Part shown: piece by piece, positions 24,842 to 30,508 of the stretch
Layout of the letters: the number at the start of each line of letters is the position of its first letter
Numbering within the stretch: the stretch's first letter is position 1
Assembly: GCA_900314165.1 (NCBI GenBank)
Contig: OMUE01000008.1
Span: 1 to 30,508 of the forward strand
Length of the DNA: 30,508 nucleotides
Reading direction: 5' to 3'
Source: an uncultured Acidaminococcus sp.
GTDB taxonomy: Bacteria; Bacillota_C; Negativicutes; Acidaminococcales; Acidaminococcaceae
Made by a program: the position numbers and the translations under genes
Notes under the pieces: model-generated
Told to the model about the DNA's origin: nothing
The model's database searches: none
The model's input: the letters and a program-made list of their open reading frames with translations, nothing else

Positions 24842-25338
24842 ATGTATCGGAAATTATGGCACCGGCTATCGATTGGTTGATTACGGCCGGGGTTGTCCTG
24901 CCCTGCGTAAAGGCAGCAACAGGCCAGATTCCTCTAAAGGCCTTTGAAGAGCGGGCTTCTTTTAAACTGTATAATGCAGATGTAGGGTTATTAGTCCAAC
25001 AAGCTGAAATTCCCAAGGAATTGATTCTGCAAGCTCTGCCTAATATCTATCTGGGCGCAGTTACGGAGAATTACGCCGCACAGGCATTGACCAGCAATGG
25101 GTTCAGCCTGCATTATTGGACCAGTAAGCAGACCGCAGAGATTGACTTTCTGCTGCAGCAGGGAGTAGAAGTCATTCCGGTAGAGATTAAACGAGGAACG
25201 AAGGTCCGTTCCCGCAGCCTCACGGAATATTGTAAGAATAATCCTGTGACAAAGGCCCTGCGGTTTTCAGAAAAGAATTTTGGCAAGGAAGGAATCTTAT
25301 ATTCCATGCCGCTGTATAGCATGTTTGCGTTGAAATAA
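24842..25338 (+). pseudogene. Truncated DUF4143 ATPase gene
   Basis: A short N-terminus with a GAGGTG ribosome-binding site begins MYRKL, as in the intact family, but runs to a stop at 24880. In another frame from about 24853 the C-terminal ~160 residues of a DUF4143 protein are intact, from PAIDWLITAGVVLP to YSMPLYSMFALK, including the EIDFLLQQGVEVIPVEIKRG segment. The whole AAA domain with Walker motifs is missing. A large internal deletion with a frameshift therefore joined the first codons to the end of the gene. An ATG at 24856 could in theory start the remnant, but no ribosome-binding site serves it. Confidence 0.8.
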
Positions 25339-25340
25339 AA

Positions 25341-25384
25341 ACAGGGGGCTGTTGCAGAACAAACTGCAACAGTCCCTGTCTTTA
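25341..25384 (+). terminator. Terminator after DUF4143 remnant
   Basis: ACAGGGGGCTGTTGCAG (25341-25357) pairs with CTGCAACAGTCCCTGT (25364-25379) with small mismatches, then CTTTATG. It belongs to the same stem design as 20379 and 29967. Confidence 0.75.
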
Positions 25385-25393
25385 TGACTGAAT

Positions 25394-25482
25394 CAGCGGG
25401 CCCACCGCCAGCCGCTAGGCGGCTTCTGGGGCGCCCCTACGGGGTAGTGCAATATGAAGGTTGTTTGAGGATTCTTATACTG
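25394..25482. mobile_element. Half copy of the MITE-like element, with right end
   Basis: The sequence AGCGGGCCCACCGCCA, a small hairpin, then TTCTGG and GCCCCTACGGGGT follows the right half of copies A-C. It continues through a degenerate right end (ATGAAGGTTGTTTG..TTATACT). The left half is missing. Together with the terminator before it, the block is repeated at 29967-30073. Confidence 0.55.
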
Positions 25483-25517
25483 GAAAGAAGGCTTTATCCC
25501 GATTGTGGGTGCTTCTG

Positions 25518-26327
25518 TCACAGGCTGGCATTATTTTCCGTTTTATAGTTAAAGATAAAATCTTCTGCCCGGAAATGTTCCGCTGTGAGGTATGTCTCTA
25601 TTTTCTTCTTTTCATAAAGCAGTACGTCTTCAATCTGTTTTGCTTTTCCTTCGCTCATGCGGAAGGTGGGCACACTGACGCTCAAAGCAGCAACGACATG
25701 ACCTTCTGATTTCAGAGGTATGGCTATGCAGGACAGGTAGTTGGTGCATTCCTCATGCTCATGAGCCAGATGGGTTCTCCGAATTTCGTGCAGCTCTTTG
25801 TCCATTCGGAGAAAAGAAGTAATCGTATGCTCTGTCATAGGCTTCAGTCCATGAGGGTAGAATTCTTCTATCTTATCTATAGAATATTCGCTAAGTAGTG
25901 CTTTTCCTAAAGCTGTGCAGTAAGCAGGGAGCCGTTTGCCCACATGAGAGATCAGCCGGATGGCTTCCTGATTATCCTCTTTTGCAATATATAAGACTTC
26001 TCCTTTATCCAAAATTCCCAACTGACAGATTTCCCCAACCTGGTCTACGATAGAGTGCATTTCTTCCTGGAAAAACTGCATGACGGACTTATCCGTAGCG
26101 TAAGACTCCCCGACGCAGAAGGCACTGATCCCAATATGGTATTTCCCGGTGGCCGGATCCTGGAGGATGAATTTCCGTTGGCACAGTGTGCGGATGACCG
26201 GAAAAATCGTCCCCTTTGCTGCCTGAATGGCAGAAGCGATCTCGGTAAGGGTAAAACCAGATGTATCCGATGCCAGCAATTCTAAAATATCCAGCACTCT
26301 GGCTGTTGGTTTGTGTTCTTCATTCAT
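25518..26327 (-). CDS. IclR-family transcriptional regulator
   Basis: This 269-residue IclR-type protein has an N-terminal winged helix (residues ~8-65, with FTLTEIASAIQAAKGTIFPV) and a C-terminal effector domain with YCTALGKALLSE, typical of KdgR/IclR sensors. It is divergent from the KdgT-led operon. Two related palindromes lie in the gap, one near each gene, so repression of the sugar-acid operon and of itself is likely, with a keto-deoxy sugar acid as a plausible effector. The start has an AGAGGGAA site upstream. Confidence 0.9.
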   Translation of the reverse strand: MNEEHKPTARVLDILELLASDTSGFTLTEIASAIQAAKGTIFPVIRTLCQRKFILQDPATGKYHIGISAFCVGESYATDKSVMQFFQEEMHSIVDQVGEICQLGILDKGEVLYIAKEDNQEAIRLISHVGKRLPAYCTALGKALLSEYSIDKIEEFYPHGLKPMTEHTITSFLRMDKELHEIRRTHLAHEHEECTNYLSCIAIPLKSEGHVVAALSVSVPTFRMSEGKAKQIEDVLLYEKKKIETYLTAEHFRAEDFIFNYKTENNASL

Positions 26328-26352
26328 GTAAGTTCCCTCTTTTCAAATTGAG

Positions 26353-26368
26353 ATTCGTATATACGAAT
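26353..26368. promoter_or_regulatory. IclR-type palindrome near regulator start
   Basis: ATTCGTATATACGAAT is a perfect 16-bp palindrome about 25 bp upstream of the IclR start codon. Its core TTCGTATATACGAA is nearly the same as TTTGTATATACAAA at 26488-26501, and an ATACGAAT half-site lies at 26460-26467. Confidence 0.7.
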
Positions 26369-26446
26369 ATGACTTCATTATTTCGTTTTTTTCGGGAAAA
26401 TTAAGGCGCTTTTTTTAATAAAATAAGAGACTGTTCGAAAATACTG

Positions 26447-26475
26447 TTGACGTTTGAAAATACGAATGATACTAT
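26447..26475 (+). promoter_or_regulatory. Promoter of KdgT operon
   Basis: TTGACG (26447-26452) and TACTAT (26470-26475) are 17 nt apart, giving a start near 26482. An ATACGAAT half-site lies inside the spacer. Confidence 0.6.
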
Positions 26476-26487
26476 AAAGCCATAAAG

Positions 26488-26501
26488 TTTGTATATACAA
26501 A
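26488..26501. promoter_or_regulatory. IclR-type operator downstream of KdgT promoter
   Basis: TTTGTATATACAAA is a perfect 14-bp palindrome just downstream of the predicted start, a position where a bound repressor would block transcription. Confidence 0.65.
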
Positions 26502-26543
26502 TATAATACTAAAATGCGAACAAAAATGCAAAGGGGAATTGTC

Positions 26544-27527
26544 ATGAAAATACTACAGACTGTAAAAAAGGTTCCGGCTGGTATGATGGTCGTACCTATG
26601 ATTTTAGGATCTCTCATTAACACCTTTATTCCTGAGGTCGTAAAAATCGGATCTTTCACGACGGCTACGTTTACAAGTGCTGGTGTTGCAGCAACTATCG
26701 GTGTCCAGCTTTTCTGTCTGGGCACTACGCTCCAGCTGCGGGATATGCCAAAAGTTATGAAACGGGGAGGCCTCCTGCTGATTTCTAAATTTATTATTGG
26801 TGCATTGATTGGGATTCTTGTAGGCAAGTTCTTTGGTAAAGAAGGAATCCTTGGACTAACGACATTAGCTATCATTAGTTCTGTTACGAATTCCAATGGG
26901 TCCGTATACCTGGCTTTGATGACGGAATATGGGGACGAAACAGATTGTGCCAGCATGGCTCTGTTGTCCATAAACGATGGTCCGTTCCTTACGATGCTGG
27001 CGATGGGGGCTTCCGGCCTGGCAGACATCCCTCTTGTTGCGCTGGTTGCGGCCGTAGGACCACTGCTCGTAGGAATGATTTTAGGCAATCTGGATAGGGA
27101 TATCCAGAAATTCCTGGAACCGGCAGGAACTATCCTGATTCCTTTCGTAGGCTTCATGCTGGGAGCAGGTATCAAAATTACGAACCTGGCAAAGGGTGGT
27201 GCAGGTGGTATCCTGTTAGGCCTGATCTGCTGCTTTGTCGGTGGTGCCTTCATCCTGCTGTGTGATCGTCAGATCGGCCGCCGTCCCGGCTATGCCGCCT
27301 GGGCTGTAGCCACAACCGCTGGGAACGCAGTAGCGGTGCCTGCGGCGGTGGCTCTCGTGGATCCTGCCTGGGCTCCTTATGAATCTGTAGCTACGGCCCA
27401 GGTTGCAGCGGCAGCTGTACTAACTGCCATCCTCGTTCCGTTCATCACATCCTGGTGGGCTAAGAAATATGGCTGCCCCAAATTCCCATTGCCCGGTCAG
27501 GATTATGCAAAAGAAAATATAATCTGA
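26544..27527 (+). CDS. kdgT: 2-keto-3-deoxygluconate permease (KdgT family)
   Basis: This 327-residue membrane protein matches the KdgT family in length and hydrophobic pattern (about ten segments). Conserved stretches include KKVPAGMMVVPMILGSLINT at the start, ISSVTNSNGSVYLALM, and a C-terminal TTAGNAVAVPAAVAL. KdgT imports 2-keto-3-deoxygluconate and related keto-deoxy acids with protons. ATG 26544 has AAGGGG 7 nt upstream; an earlier in-frame ATG at 26514 has no such site. It heads an operon with a two-part UxaA dehydratase and an aldolase, controlled by the divergent IclR protein. The exact sugar acid may differ from KDG, since a dehydratase follows. Confidence 0.9.
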   Translation: MKILQTVKKVPAGMMVVPMILGSLINTFIPEVVKIGSFTTATFTSAGVAATIGVQLFCLGTTLQLRDMPKVMKRGGLLLISKFIIGALIGILVGKFFGKEGILGLTTLAIISSVTNSNGSVYLALMTEYGDETDCASMALLSINDGPFLTMLAMGASGLADIPLVALVAAVGPLLVGMILGNLDRDIQKFLEPAGTILIPFVGFMLGAGIKITNLAKGGAGGILLGLICCFVGGAFILLCDRQIGRRPGYAAWAVATTAGNAVAVPAAVALVDPAWAPYESVATAQVAAAAVLTAILVPFITSWWAKKYGCPKFPLPGQDYAKENII

Positions 27528-27543
27528 AAAGGAGTGAATTTCT

Positions 27544-27834
27544 ATGAGTAATGCAGTTGTAATTGATAGTAAGGATAACGTGGCAGTAGCTATTGAACCC
27601 TTGGAAAAAGGAATGACGGCTGAAATCCGGTTCCAGAATGGGAGGGAAGTGTCCCTGGCCATGGTGACAGATGTGCCGATTTACCACAAATTGTCCATTG
27701 TGGATATCCCGCAAGACAGTCCTATCGTGAAATATGGTGAACATATCGGCCTGGCAGCCTGCAACATCCAGGCTGGCAGCCATGTACATGTCCATAACGT
27801 AAAGAGTCATCGGGAAAACCTGGATAAGGCTTAA
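27544..27834 (+). CDS. UxaA-family small subunit (SAF domain)
   Basis: This 96-residue protein corresponds to the N-terminal SAF domain of altronate/galactarate dehydratases (UxaA/GarD). It includes the stretch VPIYHKLSIVDIPQDSPIVK and a GEHIGLAACNIQAGSHVHVH end, where KYGE.IG and HVHVHN are family features. In many bacteria this part is a separate gene, as here, with the catalytic large part 18 nt downstream. An AAAAGGAGTG site precedes the ATG. It should act in the cytosol as one subunit of a metal-dependent sugar-acid dehydratase. Confidence 0.88.
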   Translation: MSNAVVIDSKDNVAVAIEPLEKGMTAEIRFQNGREVSLAMVTDVPIYHKLSIVDIPQDSPIVKYGEHIGLAACNIQAGSHVHVHNVKSHRENLDKA

Positions 27835-27852
27835 GCAAAGGAGGAGTCAATT

Positions 27853-29019
27853 ATGCAGACTTTTATGGGCTATAAAAGACCGGACGGCAGAGTAGGGGTT
27901 CGGAATTACGTATTGATCTTACCGGCTAGTGTCTGTGCTTCAGATACGGCCAGACTGGTTGCCCAATCTGTCAAGGGCGCCGTTACCTTCAATAACCAAC
28001 TGGGCTGCTCTCAGGTACCTAGCGACCAGCAGCTGACCATGGACGTGATGGCTGGCTATGCAGCTAATCCTAACGTCTATGCAACCGTCGTAATTTCCCT
28101 CGGTTGTGAAAATTGCCAGATGGATCTTGTGACGGAAGCTATCAAGCAAAGAACGAACAAGCCCATGGCTACGTTCATCATCCAGGAAAACGGGGGCACC
28201 ATTAAAACCGTAGAACGGGCAACCAGGGCAGCTAAGCAGTTCGTCCAGGAAGCCTCTCTCTTACAAAAAGAAGAATTCCCCATGTCCGAGCTGATTTTGG
28301 GGACGGAATGCGGCGGGTCCGATCCTACCAGCGGCCTGGCTGCAAATGTCTTGATTGGGGAAGCCAGCGACAGAGTGGTGGATCTGGGCGGCACGGCAAT
28401 CCTGTCCGAAACTACGGAACTTATCGGTGGGGAACATATTTTAGCCAAACGGGCTAAGACTCCGGAAGTCAGAGAAAGAATCTTTGAAATCGTCCATCGG
28501 TATGAAAAAGCTCTGCAATTAGTAGGGGAAGAGGTCCGTGAAGGTAATCCTTCTCCGGGAAATAAAGCTGGTGGGCTTACCACGTTGGAAGAGAAATCTT
28601 TAGGCTGTATCCATAAGTCCGGCCATCGGGAATTTACGGAAGTCTATGATTATGCTAAGCAGGTTGAAGCTAAGAAGGGTCTTGTCATCATGGACACTCC
28701 GGGTAATGATCCTTCTTCCGTAGCTGCTATGGTGGCAGGTGGCGCACAAGTCATCGTCTTCTCTACAGGACGTGGAACGCCTACCGGCAATCCGCTGGCT
28801 CCGGTGATTAAAATTACGGCTAATAAGATTACTTATGCTAATATGGCCGATAATATCGATATTGATGCCAGTCCGCTGGTCTATGGCACGAAAACCCTGG
28901 CAGAAATGGGAGATGTGCTGATGCAGGAAATTCAGGAAGTAGCAAGCGGTAAGCAAACGAAGGCAGAGTCTCTTGGGTATACGGAAATGGCCATTGCCCG
29001 TGTCTGCAATTTCGTGTGA
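27853..29019 (+). CDS. UxaA-family sugar-acid dehydratase, large subunit
   Basis: This 388-residue protein is the catalytic part of the altronate/galactarate dehydratase family, which removes water from a hexuronate- or hexarate-type acid to give a keto-deoxy acid. Family features include GYKRPDGRVGVRNYVLILP at the start, SLGCENCQ (residues ~83-90), GTECGGSDPTSGLAAN (~148-163) and FSTGRGTPTGNPLAPVIKIT near the end. It partners the SAF-domain protein 18 nt upstream. The AAGGAGG ribosome-binding site is clear. The following aldolase would take the product. Sequence reading cannot tell whether altronate, galactarate or another acid is used. Confidence 0.88.
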   Translation: MQTFMGYKRPDGRVGVRNYVLILPASVCASDTARLVAQSVKGAVTFNNQLGCSQVPSDQQLTMDVMAGYAANPNVYATVVISLGCENCQMDLVTEAIKQRTNKPMATFIIQENGGTIKTVERATRAAKQFVQEASLLQKEEFPMSELILGTECGGSDPTSGLAANVLIGEASDRVVDLGGTAILSETTELIGGEHILAKRAKTPEVRERIFEIVHRYEKALQLVGEEVREGNPSPGNKAGGLTTLEEKSLGCIHKSGHREFTEVYDYAKQVEAKKGLVIMDTPGNDPSSVAAMVAGGAQVIVFSTGRGTPTGNPLAPVIKITANKITYANMADNIDIDASPLVYGTKTLAEMGDVLMQEIQEVASGKQTKAESLGYTEMAIARVCNFV

Positions 29020-29073
29020 TGCAGAAATAAGCGAAAACCATTAGAAATCAATGAATGAAAGGATGATTCTATT

Positions 29074-29964
29074 ATGAAGAAAGCAGAAATACTGACTCCC
29101 GTTGTCACGGCTTTTGATGCCCAGGGCAATGTGGATAAAGAAGCAAATAGAAAGATTTATGAATACTTGCTGAAAGGCGGTGTGGACGGCCTTGTAGTCA
29201 TGGGCAGCACCGGTGAATTCTTCAGCATGACCACGGAACAGAAAAAAGACCTGATTGACGTGGCAGCTGAATTTGTGGACAAAACGCAGGTTTTAATCGG
29301 AACGGGCGGTATGCTGGCTGATGAAACGGTAGAATTGTCCAACTATGCTCTTGCCAAAGGCGTAAAGGCAGTAATGATTGTCAGCCCTTATTATTTCCAG
29401 TTTGATGAAGCTGCCTTGGAAGACTATTATGATTATGTGGCTTCCCGCATTCACGGCGATATCTACATCTATAACTTCCCTGCGCGCACGGGTCACGATA
29501 TCAGCCCTGCCTTAACGCTGCGCCTGGCCAGAAAGCATGCCAATATTGTGGGATTCAAAGATACAGTGACGGAGATGGGCCATACCCGGGCTTTGATTGA
29601 TACCATGAAAGACGAATTCCCGGATTTCGTAATCCTGTCCGGCTTTGAAGAATTCATGGTCCATAACGTGCTGAGCGGTGGCAATGGCTGCATTGGAGGC
29701 CTGTCCAACGTATGCCCTGAATTGTTCAGAAAAGTGGCTGACGCTTTGAACAAAGGTGATCTGAAGGCTATGGAAGAGGGCCAGAAAGCTATTGATCAAG
29801 CTATGACTTTGTATGATATCGGATCTCCGTTCATTCCCATTGTGAAGGAAGCCATGATCCTCAAAGGCTTGCCACTTGTCGGTACATGTACTGTGCCCAT
29901 GCCGAAAGTCACAGACGCACAAATTGAAGAAATTAAAGCTTGGTTAAAAAATATGAATATCTAA
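29074..29964 (+). CDS. DapA-family aldolase, keto-deoxy sugar acid type
   Basis: This 296-residue TIM-barrel lyase belongs to the DHDPS/NAL family. Lys162 in VGFKDT is the Schiff-base lysine, Tyr133 in IYNFPA the partner, and GSTGE at residues 44-48 the pyruvate-binding motif. It is close in length to keto-deoxy sugar acid aldolases (YagE/YjhH type). As the last gene of the KdgT-UxaA operon it probably cleaves the dehydratase product into pyruvate and an aldehyde, or handles the imported keto-deoxy acid directly. AAAGGA lies 10 nt upstream of the ATG. True DapA (lysine synthesis) is an alternative made unlikely by the operon. Confidence 0.85.
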   Translation: MKKAEILTPVVTAFDAQGNVDKEANRKIYEYLLKGGVDGLVVMGSTGEFFSMTTEQKKDLIDVAAEFVDKTQVLIGTGGMLADETVELSNYALAKGVKAVMIVSPYYFQFDEAALEDYYDYVASRIHGDIYIYNFPARTGHDISPALTLRLARKHANIVGFKDTVTEMGHTRALIDTMKDEFPDFVILSGFEEFMVHNVLSGGNGCIGGLSNVCPELFRKVADALNKGDLKAMEEGQKAIDQAMTLYDIGSPFIPIVKEAMILKGLPLVGTCTVPMPKVTDAQIEEIKAWLKNMNI

Positions 29965-29966
29965 AT

Positions 29967-30012
29967 AAAACAGAGACCGTTGCAGTTCGTTCTGCAACGG
30001 TCTCTGTTTTTA
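29967..30012 (+). terminator. Strong terminator after sugar-acid operon
   Basis: AAAACAGAGACCGTTGCAG (29967-29985) pairs perfectly with CTGCAACGGTCTCTGTTTT (29992-30010) around TTCGTT, followed by more T. It is a member of the stem family at 20379 and 25341. Confidence 0.9.
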
Positions 30013-30020
30013 TGATTGGA

Positions 30021-30073
30021 TCAGCGGGCCCACCGCCAGCCGCTATGCGGCTTCTGGGGCGCCCCTACGGGAT
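30021..30073. repeat. Half copy of the MITE-like element, right end lost
   Basis: TCAGCGGGCCCACCGCCA, a short hairpin, TTCTGG and GGCGCCCCTACGGGA match the block at 25392-25444 almost base for base. The right terminal repeat seen in that copy is not recognisable here. Confidence 0.5.
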
Positions 30074-30125
30074 AGCTCTGGCATAAATCGGAACACCCCC
30101 ACCTAGCCTTGGAAAAGAACCCACC

Positions 30126-30217
30126 ACCATCCTTCGGATGGTCCCCCGCCCTTGAAAAGGGCGGACAGAGAGGAGGCCGAGGGCTCTAATCAGACTTGCC
30201 CCCGCTAAAGCGAGGGC
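30126..30217. other. Cluster of short hairpins, non-coding
   Basis: Three stems follow one another: ACCATCC/GGATGGT (30126-30142), CCGCCCTT/AAGGGCGG (30146-30164) and GCCCCCGCT/GCGAGGGC with one mismatch (30198-30217). Together with the half MITE these occupy the 302-bp gap before the glutamate synthase gene. A small CTAGCCCACTAG-like repetition follows at 30236-30269. No T-runs or coding sequence are evident. Confidence 0.4.
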
Positions 30218-30266
30218 GGACGGGGAGGGAACCTCCCTAGCCCACTAGAAACTAGCCACTAGCCCA

Positions 30267-30508
30267 CTATTTCTTGTTCAGCATGTACTCAGCCATGGCG
30301 GCTGCGGCTTTCTTGCCGGCGCCCATGGCCAGGATGACCGTAGCGGCGCCCGTAGCGGCGTCGCCGCCGGCAAAGACGCCTTCCAGGCTCGTAGCGCCCG
30401 TTTCTTCGCTGGCAGCTACGCAGCCTTTCTTCGTCCGTTCCAGGTTCGGGGTACCCGTAATGCTCATGGGGTTCGGCTTCGTGCCGATGGCGATGATGAC
30501 TTCGTCCA
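30267..30508 (-). CDS. gltA: Glutamate synthase small-subunit type oxidoreductase (C-terminus, partial)
   Basis: Only the last ~80 residues lie in the window; the rest is beyond position 30508. The sequence DEVIIAIGTKPNP, then EGVFAGGDAATGAATVILAM and GAGKKAAAAMAEYML, is the C-terminal FAD/NAD(P)-binding end of glutamate synthase small-subunit (GltD/GltA) type flavoproteins. The GGDAATGAATVI stretch binds FAD. The stop is TAG at 30267-30269. The same end is shared by related oxidoreductases such as the NfnB-type subunit, so the precise identity needs the missing part. Confidence 0.8.
   Translation of the reverse strand, partial: DEVIIAIGTKPNPMSITGTPNLERTKKGCVAASEETGATSLEGVFAGGDAATGAATVILAMGAGKKAAAAMAEYMLNKK

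Overview
This 30.5-kb window looks chromosomal and comes from an anaerobic organic-acid and amino-acid fermenter. The gene set suggests a member of the Negativicutes, probably Acidaminococcaceae. It contains a TAXI-type TRAP transporter, a Na+/glutamate symporter, an aconitase-family hydratase beside a PrpF-family isomerase, an NhaC antiporter, many LysR regulators and the end of a glutamate synthase small subunit. The taxon is an inference from gene content. No rRNA, tRNA or CRISPR array was seen.

Layout. (1) 103-3902: an AT-richer operon with a TAXI substrate-binding lipoprotein, a fused TRAP permease and a LigI-like amidohydrolase. (2) 4087-7925: an aconitase/YbhJ-like hydratase and a PrpF/YbhH-like isomerase, followed by an opposing LysR gene (8184-9101). 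Two copies of a ~186-bp MITE-like element lie in this block. (3) 9245-10234: an exported class-I glutamine-amidotransferase-like hydrolase. (4) 10433-11744: a third MITE copy and a decayed MalY/PatB gene with three lesions. (5) 11852-15466: a LacI-type regulator divergent from a DapA-family aldolase and a divergent Nramp-like transporter, with matched promoter/operator pairs between them. (6) 15521-20370: a LysR gene divergent from an operon of NhaC antiporter, MalY/PatB C-S lyase, glutaredoxin-like protein and TauE/SafE exporter. (7) 20423-23371: a LysR gene divergent from an RraA-like aldolase and GltS. (8) 23419-25338: an intact DUF4143 ATPase and, divergently, the remnant of a second one. 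(9) 25518-29964: an IclR regulator divergent from a sugar-acid operon of KdgT permease, two-part UxaA dehydratase and a DapA-family aldolase. (10) From 30267 on the minus strand: the C-terminus of a glutamate synthase small subunit.

How the genes fit together. The window is a series of small catabolic islands. Most pair a transporter with one to three enzymes that make or cleave 2-oxo or polycarboxylic acids, and most have a dedicated divergent regulator. Several regulators have a visible palindrome in the divergent gap. In two LysR gaps the palindrome is centred near -65 of a predicted start, as expected for LysR activation. The most interesting unit is the TRAP, amidohydrolase, aconitase-like and PrpF-like group. 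It resembles the E. coli ybhH-ybhI-ybhJ group with a TRAP system replacing the YbhI carrier, and trans-aconitate or a related unsaturated tricarboxylate is a plausible substrate.
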